In this document: positions 1 to 13,704 of the stretch, piece by piece
How positions within the stretch are numbered: position 1 is the stretch's first letter
Layout: the number at the start of each line of letters is the position of its first letter
From: Letharia columbiana
Taxonomy: Eukaryota; Ascomycota; Lecanoromycetes; Lecanorales; Parmeliaceae
Assembly (NCBI RefSeq): GCF_014066305.1
Contig: NW_023501040.1
Coordinates: 496,001 to 560,000, forward strand
Length of the DNA: 64,000 nucleotides
Reading direction: 5' to 3'
Program-made: the position numbers and the translations under genes
The notes under the pieces: generated by a model
The model's input: only the letters and a program-made list of their open reading frames with translations
What the model was told of the DNA's origin: nothing
Databases searched by the model: none

Positions 1-1650
1 GGGTTCTGCGGTGACGGAATTGGGAGTGTCCGAGTTGAATGAATGGCGGACGTGTCCTTGAGGCTGTAGCTTGTGTTTTAGGTCTGCAGCCATATGTTTT
101 CCTGCTACGAGGGGTGCTTCTGCACTGGTCGGGCTAGTCTTTAGGGGAATAGTATCAATTCCTGTGTTATCAAACGTTTTTTTGGCGAGAAAGGGTAATG
201 GAGCGGCCGGATACTTTGGCCGCTTCTTGCCCTCATAAGCCTCGTCTACTGTAGACGGCGACGTTGCTCGTATGTCTCGATACTCAGAACCGAAGTCATG
301 TTTTTGACTGTCATCTGGCTTGAATCCTCTCTTTTTGACCTTTAGTTCATATGAGTCTTGATCATGCTGTATCTTCTTGGTTGTCTGGTCCAGAGGAAGG
401 GAGATACTCAGGGGGGTCAAATTGGCCATCCGCGCATTCAGCAGTCTTGCTGTCCTAGCTGTTCTTATCGTTGGAAGGGACGGAAACCCCGGAAACTGGA
501 ACTGTTGCAGCTGCTCTGATAAAAGATCAGTCAAATTAATGGTAGATAGCCTCGTGCCGCAAGGGCTTTTTCCGAAAACACGTACCTCGACTTCTATAGA
601 AGAACTGGAAGGTGGCGTAAAGTCCTTCGTTCGGCTTGTAGGGCCCTAGGCAAAATTTCGAATCAGAGTCGCGTCTTCAAGGCAAGAACTCTGGGTTCAC
701 GAAACAATTCTTAGAAATAGAAGAAGATGTTTGCTCTCGAAATGAGCCTTGCGACTCAGGTTTGGTACAAAGCAGAAAGGGACGACTCACAGTACTCAAT
801 CACTCGCAAAGGCTGAGAATTCAGAGTGTTTTTGTGTATGAATCTAAGGTTGAGCATGTCAGCACAGTGGACGTAACCTAGGGAAGTAGTCCAAAACTTA
901 CCCCGTTGCGTGAGTGATATCTCGCCGAACTCCTTCCATATCGACGTCCTCGTCCTGGCCTTCTTGATGGTGCGAGCGGTAATTCGCTTCTGTTCGCTTT
1001 TTCCCCAGAACCACTCTCCGGACCTCAACCACAATTTGACCAACTTTGCTCTCTTCCCCAGTCTTTCCTTGGGCATCGAACCCTGAGGACTGCATAGCTT
1101 TGATCAGAGCATCGTCATCCCGATCCTCTACGTTGGCTTGAGACCCAGCGATCATTAATTTGTCAAAGACCGTTTCGATGGCTTTTTCCTTGAACACCCA
1201 AGCATGTTCGGCCATTCTTCCGTCAGCCGAATTTACCCAACGGTGTTTGAAGTTAACTTTGCCATCCGGAGAATGGAAATCTTTCTCTTCAGGATCGGTG
1301 TAGACGATAATCTTACGCTCTGGTGTCCTTCGTCCATCAAGATAGAGTGAAGCTAGTAACGCAAAATCCGGTGCGGAGTGACTCTCGGGTGTTGTAGATG
1401 GTCGGGTTGGAGACGAAAGGGTAGTGATAAATATCTTCTCGCCTCCCGATGTTTCTGATGGAGGAAGGTGCCCAACGAATGGGATATCTGGCTGCAATGA
1501 GATCTGAAATGAGACATCCGTTCTCGACTCGACGTATGCAGAAACCCTCTTTTCCTCGGTATGCTGCCGTAGATATTGAATCCCCCACTCCTGAAGATTT
1601 TCGCCATGAGAGTCAGTGACGTGGACTGTGATACCACGAAGATGAGGCAT
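1..1650 (-). CDS. DUF7918-domain protein, 3' end outside the window
   Basis: Spliced model: exons 1650-902, 843-791, 645-586 and 515 to beyond base 1, all in phase, with GTAAGT, GTGAGT and GTACGT donors. Residues 1-250 match the fungal DUF7918 domain. They open with MPHLRGITVHV, include a YLDGRRTPERKIIVY block and a KVNFKHRWV block, and end in DVDMEGVRRDITHATG. The later exons give an ATFQFFYRSR segment typical of the end of this domain, then a low-complexity basic tail that stays open to the window edge. No catalytic motif or targeting signal is visible, and the function of the family is unknown. The start is the first ATG of the conserved domain. Confidence in the domain is high; the small exons 2 and 3 are inferred from splice signals. 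Confidence 0.82.
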
Positions 1651-2060
1651 TGTCTGGTTGTTGGACCGCGATATGCTAGCAGCAGTGATTACACGTCCAA
1701 TTGTTGCAAGCTATCCAAAGGAGAGCAACCCACGAGCAATGACTGTTATGTTGGTCTGTTGCCGGTCTGGTAGCTGTTAGTCCAGAGGCTTATTCAAGGG
1801 AGGAGCAACCGTCATCATGGAGTGTTGACGAAGCGGCATTTGCCCCTCGGCGCTGAACGCGCTATTTCGATAGCATTTAAGTAATTGTGCTCGTGACACG
1901 ACTCCAAGATAAATCCTGCTTGTCTCTTAATGAAACAGATCATACTTCTCTTTATATGCGATACAAAATCCTGGGTATCTTGCAAGATACATGAATCAGT
2001 TTCCCCAACTCCGCAATGACCTAAGCTCATATGATTCTCGTCAACTTCTGAGCACAATCT
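1651..2060. other. Intergenic, upstream of the DUF7918 gene and downstream of spt8
   Basis: About 410 bases between the start of the DUF7918 gene and the stop codon of spt8. It must hold the promoter of the former and the 3' UTR of the latter. I see no convincing ORF or repeat. Confidence 0.5.
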
Positions 2061-4284
2061 CTACTTTGGTACACCAATCTCATAACCCAACAATACCTCC
2101 GTAGAAGTACCTTCCCAACCCCGATTCCCAGCTGTTGATACTAAATACCTACACGTCGGGTCCATATAAAGATGGGATACAACGCCAGTGCGATGACCGG
2201 GAACGATAAGGAAAGGCACCGTGGCATGCTTGAAAATCTGTTGTTGCTGCAGGTCGTACAGTCGTAGAATGTCATAGGAAGCGCTGCCGCGGATTAGTCT
2301 TGCTCATCAAAAGTAGTGGGACACTTACCAAATTAGATGGCGTCCGTTTGGCATAGCTCGAACAGCGCTGACTGGACCGCTGTTGTTGGGCAGCTTGAAG
2401 CTTCTCTCGGCACTTTGCAGGCCCTTGTGTAAGCTATACTCATCAACCGTGCCATTTCGCCTTCCAGCATAAATGAAGTTGCCGTCCGGAGACCAGCAAG
2501 CATTCATGCACCATGGAGGCACATTTTGAGGAGTAACCTTCGCTATGGGTCTGTTTTGGCGCTTATCCCATACGCGAAGGCTTCCGTCAAATGAAGCAGC
2601 AAGAAAAGTCGTATCACTTGATGATGAAGCTTCTGGGAGATCCGCCGATGCGTTTCCGCAGCTTTCACCGTTTGAAAAAAGCTCACCTGAGTGGGGCAAT
2701 CCGTTCCTTGCTGTCTCAGATAGACCAGAAACTCCGAGGTCAGCAGTGTCATCTGCTGCAACCCCTGTGTCTGGCGAGGTCAGCATTTGTGGGTTCCCAT
2801 TGGCCGGCGCAGTAGTAGAAGACTGGCTGGCATCCTTCATATCGGTATCGCCTTCCAAGTCTCTCGTCATTTTGTCTTGCTCCTGGTCATGCTCCTGGTC
2901 TCGAATCCCATTTGCAATAGCACGCGAGAATTCGTCGTCATCGTCGTCAACAAAGTTGCCCCCGGATGGAGCCCCCGGTGCTTCGTTGTCGTTGTCTCCA
3001 AATAGTGAATCACCGTCATTTCCACCGAAGAGTGAGTCAGCAGGTGAGCCTGCATCTCCATTGACCGTAAGTCCGTGCTGAGTGTCGTGGTCGGTACCAT
3101 TAATAGTAGTGCCGTTGATTCGCGGCTTGTCAGCGCTGTCTGTAGAAAAGGTGCCATTGAGTTCCACCAAGTTTCCCGAAGCTTCTGGAACAGGCAAGCT
3201 AGACAACGGCCTCGTTTCTAATGCTGATAGCTGGCCGCCACTGCCCTCAAAATTGCGGACGATTTTGCCCGTGTTCAAATCCCAATCAATGACGCTCCTA
3301 TCCCAGCTTCCCGAGAGGACAGACTTTTCGTCTTTACCAAGGTCCAGAACAGATACAGCGGAAGTGTGTCCTCGGAGGCACGCTATTTGCCTTCCTTCAT
3401 CATGCCTGACAGATTGTAGATTAATGCCGCCAGATTCGAGTCCAGACAAGAGCCATAAACCTTCACGCTGTACAGCAAGAGAGTATACTGATGAGATGGA
3501 GGAGCTTTCCTCGGATGATTTTCCTGCCGCCAATTTAATGTAAATTGCATTATCCGCACGGGGTGATAACATAATTACCAGCAGGCTCTTCGGTATTGTC
3601 CCAATAACTCATAAGGACTCCAGCCTTCGTCACACTGTCAACAAAAGGATGCCGCTGAGCTACAGTCAGCATAGACTTGCCGTTGGCAGTTTCCAACCAA
3701 TTGAACTTTCTTATATACCCATCAGCACCCCCGGTAAAGACCCAACGCAGGTCCGGAGTCGCAGTAATCGAGTTGATTGATGTGCTGTGTGGCGCTGCAA
3801 TAGTGGGGACTATATCGTACACGGAAGCAGTCAATACTTCTGGACGAACTTTGGGCAGCTCGATGCTTAGACCATTGGATGTGGCTGAATCCTGAGTTGG
3901 CGAAGGAGACCTAAGTAGCACGGAGGGCTTCGGGTGGGATGTGGGTGCAGAAGACGTGGGAATGCCAACGCCAGTTTGACCCTGCAGAGACTCTGATGTA
4001 TTGCTTGTGGATGAGGCTTGGGAGGCCTCGACAGGCTTCGTATGCCCTTGATGAGGACCATCTCCGAATGCATACTGCGAATCATCCTGGTCTTGCTCAT
4101 CGTCTTCATCCTCATTTTCCTCTTCAATCTCGCCTTCCCCGTCCGCATCAGCCTCTGGCGCCCCATTGCCATCCAAATCTTCGTCATCTCGATCTTCCAT
4201 AGGCCCATCCTGATCATTGTCCGAACTTCCGTCCGGAGAGCCTCCACTTTCCCGGTCATCATCCTCAGCACCAAAAGAATCCAT
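2061..4284 (-). CDS. spt8: SAGA complex subunit Spt8 (WD40 protein)
   Basis: Three exons: 4284-3579, 3523-2329 and 2283-2061, with 54-bp and 45-bp introns in phase. Spt8 is the WD40 subunit of the SAGA co-activator that helps load TBP in the nucleus. Recognisable blocks are RWVFTGGADGYIRKFNWLE, the near-invariant VAQRHPFVDSVTKAGVL, LWLLSGLESGGINLQSVRHD, and the C-terminal VPFLIVPGHRTGVVSHLYMD, ending in STEVLLGYEIGVPK. The N-terminal 80 residues are strongly acidic (long Asp/Glu runs), as is usual for Spt8. A second acidic Ser/Asn-rich insert separates the middle WD repeats at about 3170-2600. The start is set at the ATG before the acidic region. An in-frame ATG at 4383 would add 33 residues that do not look conserved. 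It is divergent from the helicase gene at 5229. Confidence 0.93.
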
Positions 4285-5228
4285 CCTTGCTTCAACAGGT
4301 TCCGGCCAAGATTGGTAGGGGTCTGGCCTGTCGAAGCAGCTTCTCAACATATACCGACTCTTATTTCCATAGTCCCAAACCAATCAGTCCCTTCTCGTTT
4401 CCGTCGTGCAGGGATATAAACCCAGATCTCCGTTCCTGGACATCGGCTGTTCCTCCCCAATACCCTAGCACTATCAAGACGGCCTACTGCTTGGAGAGCT
4501 TGGTTTAGACCGAGACGAAGGAAGGATAGTTTGAGGGACATACTCCAGCTTTGTCGGAAATGCAAGATTCCGAGGTTTAGCCATTGGCGCCTTCGAGAGC
4601 CATTTCGCGTTCCTCTTGTTCCTAACTTCAACTCCTCGCGCAGAAATGAGCAGTCAAACATACCGCCAGCCGTACTGCATGGACAAGATCAGTCCGATCA
4701 GCTGAGGTTGCTACTACCTTAACAGTCCTACTCAGACTTCTAGCATTTGCGAGAAGGTCCGGTCTGGCTACTGATGGAGGATTGCACCCAAGTATTCACT
4801 GCCCCAATTGTGAGACAGTAATAATCGTAGGATGATGATGATGATGATAATGCAATATGTAATCCCAAATTCCAGCTACTTCATGGACTAAGCTAGCAGA
4901 AGCGTTCTAAGGTGCCATCAGCGTTGTCTCCTTACTCTATCACCGTTCAAGGGTTCCTGCATGCAGTCAACCTTCAAGCATTTGTCGTTAGCCCGAGACA
5001 AATCAGCATCTCTGATATCAATTGCCAATGAATGGTACAAGTTTGCTGCCACATTAGCGGCTGCGCAAACTTTCACCTATTTCATCTCCCTGCTTTCTAC
5101 TTTCATCCTATTCTCTGCTTCTCACCCTTCATATCACCTTCTCATTGAGCCACTTCTCTGTCATCGAGAGCTTACTTCTCCTCTCACGGTGCGTCGAGAC
5201 GCCTGCTAATCTTGAATCAACATCAGAT
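4285..5228. promoter_or_regulatory. Shared upstream region of spt8 and the helicase gene
   Basis: About 940 bases between two divergent start codons, so it should hold both promoters and 5' UTRs. Contents seen: a short ATG/GAT trinucleotide run near 4830-4850 and a pyrimidine-rich stretch at 5070-5170 just ahead of the helicase ATG. No convincing coding exon was found, although spt8 could begin at 4383. Confidence 0.5.
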
Positions 5229-8200
5229 ATGAACGAGAATTTGAACGAACGATTTGGTCGTGGGAAAGCAATTCGCGACTCCCGAGTGCCTCGTGCTCTC
5301 ACTGCAAGACCCTCCACGACCCTGAATTTGAGTATCAGGGAGTATGCAAAAACTGCTGGTCAGCCTGCTGACCCGTCCCATTGGACCGGCTTCCGTGAGA
5401 TTCCATCTCCCAGTGAGGTGTTCGATGAAGGCCGTACGGAGCACGGTACGACGCTTGAATTGACCGAAAACTCTGTCGTTGGGCCATACATTTCGAAGGA
5501 AGATTATTTGGAAACCCACTATAGGTTGCTCAGGGAGGATGCCGTGGCGCCGCTGCGGGATGTGGTCTCTGAGATTCAAGTATACCCCCACATCATGGAG
5601 AAAGAATCCGACAATAGTGCGTACATCTACGAGAAGGTACTTCAAATTGGTTGTACATCTTGTGGCATCTGCTTACTGTGGCTAGGTCTTCATCATTGGC
5701 CTGACGTTCGCCAATGCCGGGATTGCAGCCCGTGTCACGTTTTCTCTGAGACGGATTGGGAAGAAAGTGAACTGGGAGCAGTCGAAACGATTGCTTACAG
5801 GTGCAGTTCTGGCGCTGACTCCGGCAAAAGATATGTTTGCATCTGTCTGCCGTGTGGCCATAGTCGCAGCAAGACCTCTAGCCGGACTCGAGCAAAACCC
5901 ACCAGAGCTTGACATTTTCTTTGGAGGCCCAGATGAGTTCGAGATCGACCCTCAGCAGGAATGGGTTATGGTCGAGTCTCGCAATGGTTTCTACGAAGGA
6001 AGCCGGTACGTCATCCACTGATGGTGGGTGGATTTTAAACGAAACGACTCGCTGACTCTATCAGCCATACTCTTCGTGGACTACAGATGCTGTCAAGAGA
6101 AACGTATGAGAGGCTGGTCTTAAAATTTGCCAAGAAGCTGACACCAGTCCAGCTTCCCTCTCTCGGAGCATATCGTTGACATTCAACGTGTCATCCGTCC
6201 TCCTCGGTATCTCGAGCAACAGCCTCGAAAGAACCTATCGAGCCTATTTCCAACCGCAGTTGATGAGGTACTCAATGTGGACACTCTCGAGGAATGGCCT
6301 GCCAAGTTGCCCAGTGGTTTGGACCCATCTCAAATGGATGCACTGAAACGCATCCTTTCAAAGCGGCTTGCAATAGTACAAGGTCCGCCCGGCACAGGAA
6401 AAACACACGTCTCGGTGATTGCTCTCCGCCTATTATTAGAGAACTTGGGTGCCGAAGATCCTCCCATCATCATCGCTGCTCATACAAACCATGCTTTGGA
6501 CCAATTGCTTCGACATATAGCCAAATTTGAGCCCGGCTTCATTCGCCTGGGTGCTTGGACGAAGGACACTGAAGTCATCAAGCCGCAGACGCTTTTCGAG
6601 ATCAAAGATGCCATTAAGCATAGCAATCCAACAGGGGGATTAAGGAACCCGGCTCTGAGAAGATTGAAGCAGTTGGCAAAGGAAATGACAATTCTATTGG
6701 CCCCTCTCACAGAAGGGAGAGAACTGTTGAATTCAAGATCATTCGAGCAGTACAATGTGATCTCATACGATCAATACTATTCACTTGTCAAGGGTGCCAA
6801 AGAATGGATCAGGGCCGGGGCCGAAGACGACCCATTGGGAGATATCGCCACCTGGTTGGGTGATGAACGTATAGAAGCCAACTACCGTACCATGCCGGAG
6901 GATTTCGGCATTGAAGTCGAAGAAGTCGTTGAGTACGAACAACTCAAAGAAATTGAAGCCGAAAGCAAGCTCGCCGATGATGAGGACCGCGACTCCTTGA
7001 GAGGACTTCGTTTGGTTTTTAATGAACCTTTCACAGGCCGCCAGAGCACCGGGGTAACAGACGAGACCGTTCAATTTGAGATGCAGAAGCGTGATCTGTG
7101 GAATATCCCCAGGCAACATCGTGGACCTGTGTATAGACACATGCAGCAGGGTTTGAAAGCTGCAATCACGAAGAAGTTTCGGGAACTGGCACGCCAGTAC
7201 GCAGCAGCATCACAGGATGCGAAAAGTGGCCTTTGGGAGCTCGACTACAACTACTTGAAACAAGCCAAAGTAATTGGTATGACCACCACTGGCTTAAGCA
7301 AGTATCGCGGTCTGATCCAGAGTCTCGACCCCAAAGTTGTTCTTATCGAAGAAGCTGCCGAGGTACGTTACACTTTCCGAGGCAATCCTTCCCCATTCAT
7401 GCTGCCCCGTGAGTCGTCAGACATGTCGAAAGAGTTCTCTGCTCCTGAGACATGTCTCGCGACTCAGAAATCCTCCCGAAAGAGTTATACTGACTCCGAA
7501 ATCGGAAGACACTCGAGGCTTTCGTGTCAGTTGCATGCTTCGAAAGCCTCGAGCATCTTATCCTGATCGGCGACCATCGGCAGCTGAGGGGTCATTGTAA
7601 CGATCAAGAGCTCGCAGGCAACCCTTATTGTAAGTGTTCTCAGATTCTGTATTTCCTTGTTCATTAATCAAACTTTGAGCCTTTGAGCAATGTCTTGGAA
7701 GTCTTTCTTCCATAGACATATTTCAATGTTCATGATGCAAGCTTTACCTGTTAATGCTGACTTTGAAATCATTATCTAGATCTGGGTATCTCTATGTTCG
7801 AGCGACTGGCTCGAAACAAAGTCGAATTCTCCCAGCTGAAGCGTCAGCGTCGTATGATACCTGAAATACGACGTGCGCTAAAGCCAATATATGAAAAGCT
7901 AGAAGACCATCCTTCTGTCCTCGACCGATTACCTATTCCTGGCATGGGTGGCGTAAATTCTTATTTCTTCACACACGAAGGCCGAGAGACTACGGATAGT
8001 CAGATGTCTAAGATAAATCAAGCAGAGGCGGAAATGCTGGTAGCATTTTTTTATTACCTCGTCCTCAACGGCATGGCTCCGGGGGAAATCACGGTTCTGA
8101 CCTTCTACAACGGACAGCGAAAACTGATCATGAGAAAGCTGCGTGAACACCGGCACCTGCAAGGGGCAAAATTCACCGTCGTCACGGTAGACTCGTATCA

Positions 8201-9349
8201 GGGCGAAGAGAACGAAGTAGTTCTCCTTTCGCTTGTCAGAAGCAACATTCGCGGCAACATTGGTTTTCTGGAGGTCGAGAACCGTGTCTGCGTTGCTCTC
8301 TCTCGAGCTCGGCGCGGATTCTATATTTTCGGCGATGCGCCAAACCTCTGCAGATCCAGCATGCTGTGGTGGCATATCATTCAAGCCATGGCGAAAGACC
8401 CATGTCGCGTTGGCTTCTACCTGCATTTGACATGCAAGAAGCATAACGAGAAGACTTTTATCAAAGGTGAGATTTATATTTCTCATCATTTGGCAAATTC
8501 CATCAGCTGAAACTTCGACAGAGCCAGAAGATTTCAATAGTCTCGAGGCGGGATGTTCAAGAGCCTGCCGAGAGGAGATGTCATGCGGGCATACGTGTGC
8601 GTTGGGATGTCATCTGTGAGTTACGCCCCAAGCAGACCACATCTAGATCTAATCGTGTTCACAGCTTTTCTCATGACGTCGTGAGTTGCAAGAAACACTG
8701 CAATAGGCGGCTCGAGTGTGGTCATCCTTGTACCAATCTTTGCTATCTCCCCTGCAGATCCGACTGCGCCTGCGACAAAAAGTTCGAGTCAGTCGACCGT
8801 GCTGTAGCATTGACGGGATCCTCTAAGGAGACGCACGCAGCGCCCCTTGATTACGCTGAGGGTGCGACTGAATCTTCTAATATAAAGACTAGTCCGTATT
8901 ACCCGCAAGCAGGAGCCGCCAAGTATGCCACAGTGTTCAACGGAACTCCGGAAAAGAAAAAAAAGCTTCGCAATTCTTCTCAATTTTCCGGCCCGCCGCA
9001 GCTCGAAGATCGCCAACCTTATCGCAACATCCCTCACGACACACAATCTTACCGTGATTTCGCTGCAGGTGGTCATGTCGAATCTGACAAGAACCTTGCC
9101 GCAATGGTGGAACGAGAAGCTGCTGAGGTCCGGGGCAAACAATTGGACGAGGAAAATTTTGCCGCCCTTTTCAGTGATCCAGGAGACGCCGTTTTGCTAG
9201 ATAAAACTAAGAAGATGACGCTTGTTCGCACGATGTCCAATGGAAAAGGTGGAAGTCGTGGTGTGTGGAAGGGTGTATGGAACAAGCCCCCGAGGTCCAA
9301 GGATGCTAGCCCCAGTAAGAAAGAAGAGGTTAGTCTGCTGGACTCGTGA
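5229..9349 (+). CDS. ZNFX1-type superfamily 1 helicase with NFX1 zinc-finger tail (SAD-3/Hrr1-like)
   Basis: Eight exons: 5229-5636, 5686-6005, 6065-6103, 6153-7362, 7509-7629, 7780-8466, 8522-8615 and 8665-9349, totalling 1,187 codons in phase. The N-terminal part carries the family block ISKEDYLETHYRLLREDA. The helicase core has Walker A GPPGTGKT (about residue 333), a Walker B-type EEAAE (655-659), GDHRQLRGH, the QRRM block, motif V VDSYQGEENEV (about 836) and motif VI VALSRARRG. Two Cys/His knuckles follow (CGHTCALGCH and a CKKHC...CGHPC cluster). The last 190 residues are not conserved. Members include S. pombe Hrr1 and N. crassa SAD-3, which act in RNA-dependent RNA polymerase complexes in RNAi heterochromatin and meiotic silencing. 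Orthology to these is inferred; fungi can carry several ZNFX1-type paralogues. Confidence 0.9.
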
Positions 9350-10420
9350 AGAATCAGGAGGCAATACAGTGACGTATGGCATACAAAGAGGATGTGGTGG
9401 CAGTGGGCTCTTACGGCTTGAAGATGGATGCATTAACATACTGCCATCGTATGGTCAGGGAAACCCCGAATCTTAAGGTCTAGCTTGACGAGGAAATTAT
9501 GAGGGAACTTGTTCCTGAATAGCCACAGAGCCCTCTCAACCTGGCTAATTAGTAGCACGTTGCATCAGTACAAAGAAGCACTGGTTGAAACACATTGATT
9601 CAATAGTCGAGAAACAGACAGCAAACATAGTACTCCACTTCTAGAAAATGTTTGTATATGTCTTGTCTTCTGTGCAGAGGGAGGTTCGATAGAAGCCAGG
9701 AGCCAAGATCTTGGGAAAACTCATATTAGTCTTCTCCCACAGCTTTTTCCAAGTCGCTAGATGTTGCTCCCCTTATGAAAAATTGCTCTGATGATTGATT
9801 ACAGCCATAGGCAGGCCGGTTTTACAAACGGTAACGATGTGTATCACTGCGTAGCCTCTGAGACTGGTCTTTGAGATCCATAAACATCGTCCAGCACTAA
9901 GCGTGAGGCGGAGCGTGGAAGGGTTTACGAAGGAGAAAGCTCGGAACTGCACAGACCGTCAGTGGTGGTGCAACACGAGTATTCGGGTAGCTACTCTATT
10001 TTGTCAGTGCTGTTGCAGTAGACTGGTCGGAGGAGGTCAATGCACACAACTGGAGTTGGAGATAGGTCGGTTGCAGGCTGATAGGAGAAAGAAGCTGTTC
10101 TCGACGGTTCGCAAGCCCCGCTCAGGCGCGATAATTACAATGGGGGCCTCTGCGACGGAGTACGTTCCCATCCCAGGAACGATGATGTGTCCCTAAATGA
10201 GTCGTAGTTCATGTACTCTACTCATGTAGCGCAAACGTCAAGAAGATCGCACGGATCGCCAATAGGGACACTTATTGCCGCCACGAATGACATAGCAGCA
10301 GGCTCAAGCATTTATTGACTCGTGTTGAAGCTTGGAACTCAAGCTCCCAGAATTCGGGAAATAATGGAAGAGAAGAACTTGTTTGACTCGGATGGAAAAG
10401 CGGCAGGCCCGGTCAGGTGG

Positions 10421-10455
10421 AGTGCAGAGTGCAGAGTGCAGATTGCAGAGTGCAG
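10421..10455. repeat. Heptanucleotide tandem repeat (AGTGCAG)n
   Basis: About five imperfect head-to-tail copies of a 7-base unit, with one copy changed to ATTGCAG. It lies in non-coding DNA. Confidence 0.8.
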
Positions 10456-13160
10456 CATGAGGCATATGCGAGAGGAGGATCTTCATATGCGTCTAACAAA
10501 GTATGACTGCGCATAAATATCGAATGTGTCACTCACTGGGTAACTTGCGTATCCTGCATATTCTTCCTGTGAGACTTCCCCTCTTATTTCCAGCTCAGGT
10601 GACCCTATTTAAGTACATGAGTACATGCTTACACATGTGTTTAGCCAGTTTGAAGGATGCAAGCAAGTTTTGCTAAGACCTCCAGACTCAATCATCTTTT
10701 TTCCTTTTTTCCCTTCCTCCCTTTTTTTCCTTCGCTCGACCAGGTTCAGCGGGAGGAAGGGAAAGCCTTATTTTGGGGCGTGGGCATTGGGCACATCTGA
10801 GGTACATACATACCTCAAGCATCTAATGATCTACCTTAAACATCTAAGCTTCCAGGCAAAGAACGGCTACCTTTCCTTTCTAGAAGCTGCAACATCGCAG
10901 GGATTGCATTTCTAGGTAGGTACTCGGTAGTGTAATCAGATAAAGTACATGTTCTCTCGTGGTAATAATTATCTTACTACCACCACTACTACCGCAGTCT
11001 TCACACTGTATACATATTAAAGTGATCACTACGTTTACATACCCCTTCTTCGCCAACTTTAATGCAATCAATCTTCTCAAACTCCTTGTGGACGCCCTTT
11101 AGGGACGGCCAAATATCTCTCAATTAAGGATAGGCGCCAAAAGCTCATTTGGATCCTGAGAATTCGATACCTTCAAGGCGCTTCACATGGCACTTGTTCA
11201 TAGCTAGAAATACCTTTAATGCGTGCGCATAGTCCCAATCTTCTCATGCCATGCCATTGTCTCACTCTGAAGAATCCCTGCCCATTCCATAGCCTTGACA
11301 ATCCCTCCCGCGAACCTACGGCCATGCTCACTTGACGTGCTCTAGCACTGCAGATCTCTTATCATCCCATGGCTTGTCCGCAGTAAGTTTGGTTTCTCTG
11401 TTACCACGACCACGTTCTTTTCAACCAGCGTACAAGGTGGCAATGCTGGAAGAGTCTATCATCAATCGTATCATTGGTGATTCCACCGCTTGCTTTTCCA
11501 CTGTGCAAGACTTTTATGACGATACAGATTATTCCCCTCTTTATTGCCATTTCTCTCATCTGAAGACATTGGCACTGGTAATCTACTGACGCTTGGCAAA
11601 AAGCAGCTAAAGGTGTGAATTTCATACAGTCTCATCAGAATTCGAATTCTTCGACCTCTTACAATCTCACACGAGCCCAATCACCAATTCCACCCCACCC
11701 AATGCTAGTCCAGCTGTGACTTCCGATCTAGATCTAGAAAACCATACCAGAAGAAGCCGCGCTTGCCAGGAGCTCACGGACAAGGGGCCCAACCTTTACC
11801 CCAACAGAAACCCGAGTCCAACATTCAGCAACGACGTGCGCGACTGTGGGCAACGAAGCATATAAGGCAGAGCAACCGTGAGCGGGCACCAAATGCAGTT
11901 GGTCTTGAGAGCCCGCGGACCAGCGTCCACTGATCGTACAGGAACGCGAACAGCTGCAAACACCCTCGCTGGTTCAGCGGCTCGAGCACATTATCGAAGA
12001 TTGGAACTATACGCGTGTGGTGCCGTCAAAGTCAGATTCCCTTGCAGAAAGGCCTTGCTAGGCTGATCCGCATCTAAGCCCACCGAGTGCAAGGACTAGG
12101 TAGCCGAGACGGACGAACATATCACACGCTCCCTCGACACCATTCAGAGACATCCGTGAACACGGGTTGAGAATCCCAAAGTCATCGAGGCTCAACAGCT
12201 GTAAGAGGTTGATGAAGACGAGACGTTTGACGGGTCCCGGAAGTAGCGAACCCCGGCGTAGTATTCCCCCACTTGACAGCTCGCTCTAACGGGTTTGCTG
12301 GGATTATCAGCACCCCGGTCTATCAACGTCTGTGAACTCTGGTTGAGCATCACAAACAGCTCGGAAGCAAACGGACTTGGAAGTAGCTTAGTCTTCCAAT
12401 TTGGATCCTATCTTCGACACCCTTCTCTTGACGCTGCGACCCCGCTCTCAAGTTTCTTCTGCCCTCGTGCTTCTGACGAAATATTGGTAATAATACCTAA
12501 TAATGTCTCGGCAATTGGTCTTGCAGAGCATGGCTAACCGAGGTGGACCTTGTGACAATCCCTGATCCCTGCTGATTCAACGGCCACTTAAACTCTGTTC
12601 GATTGATGCTTTTTTCTGTCTACGGTCTTTGAATGAAGCTTGATTTATCGCTGCCCCCTTTACCCCTTACCTTCTGTTTGTATCTCTGTGATTCAGGCGA
12701 TATGCACCTCTCAAACCGACATGCAACAGGAGAAGACGGGTCGCAAACATGTGTTTTGATTAGCATTAATCTTAACATTAATATTATCATTCAGCAGACG
12801 TTTCATTGTTCGTTGCTCTTAGGTACAACCGTACTACCAGATGATGCACGCGAGGCCACGTTTCGGACTTAGCGGGCAAGCCCAAGCGCGTGTCCTTTAG
12901 TGCAAATGAAGGCGAAGGCCATTGGTCCCAGGACTCCCAGCCAGCGGGTTTTCCCCCCTTAAGAAATGAAGAATTAAACTCCCATCAAGCCATCGGGTGC
13001 TCCTTCTCCAAGTCGCAGCGGTCAAAGTAGCATTCCACCTATCAATCATCGGAGAGGCTGCAGAAGCCGAAGCTTCCCCAACCGATGCTTCGGTAGCGTC
13101 TTGATTAGGATTCGAAACATCAGCCCCTCTTCATCTCTCGATTCTCGATAGAGATTCGAC

Positions 13161-13196
13161 GTCCTGAGTCCTGAGTCCTGAGTCGTTGAGTCCTGA
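13161..13196. repeat. Heptanucleotide tandem repeat (GTCCTGA)n
   Basis: Three perfect copies followed by a diverged copy (GTCGTTGA) and a further GTCCTGA. Non-coding. Confidence 0.8.
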
Positions 13197-13667
13197 CGTA
13201 GAGTACAGTGTGCACAGCCTATGCCCTACAGGTGCAAAAGTCCATGATCCCCTGTGGCTAACTGTAATTTGAGCCACTAAGATAACACACCACCCAAGAC
13301 TTGACCACCGTAGCGTAAAAATCTGGAAACGCGCCATCATCATTCCTGCCTATTTTTTCTCTTTTTTTTAATATTGCAGGACTTTTCCGTAAAAAACAAC
13401 AAGATAGGTAGAAAAGATAATCTGCCTCGACGAATCACATTGACTCCTTTTTTCCTTTGCACTTGTGCCGAGGTGGAAATCTGCTCTGCTGGTTATCCAA
13501 CGGTCCCAGCCTCACGTGTGTCAGATACTCGCCCAAGCCATTTCTGGGCAAGGCCCGACATTCGACTGGCCGTGTAAGGTACATTGGTCAGCGCGCGACA
13601 CAGAGAGATTTTTTTTTCCCTTTCTTTCTTTTGACTCTACTTACTTGATCTATTTCCAACCTCTATG

Positions 13668-13704
13668 CTCTCTCTCTCTCTCACTCTCACTCTCACTCTC
13701 ACTC
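13668..13704. repeat. CT-rich microsatellite, (CT)n followed by (CACTCT)n
   Basis: A run of CT dinucleotides grades into four copies of a hexamer CACTCT. It lies in the pyrimidine-rich region upstream of the Medusa gene. Confidence 0.85.

Noticed and set aside
2545..3081. Plus-strand ORFs overlapping spt8
   Set aside because: They are antisense readings of the acidic, Ser-rich insert of Spt8; no domain and no splice logic of their own.
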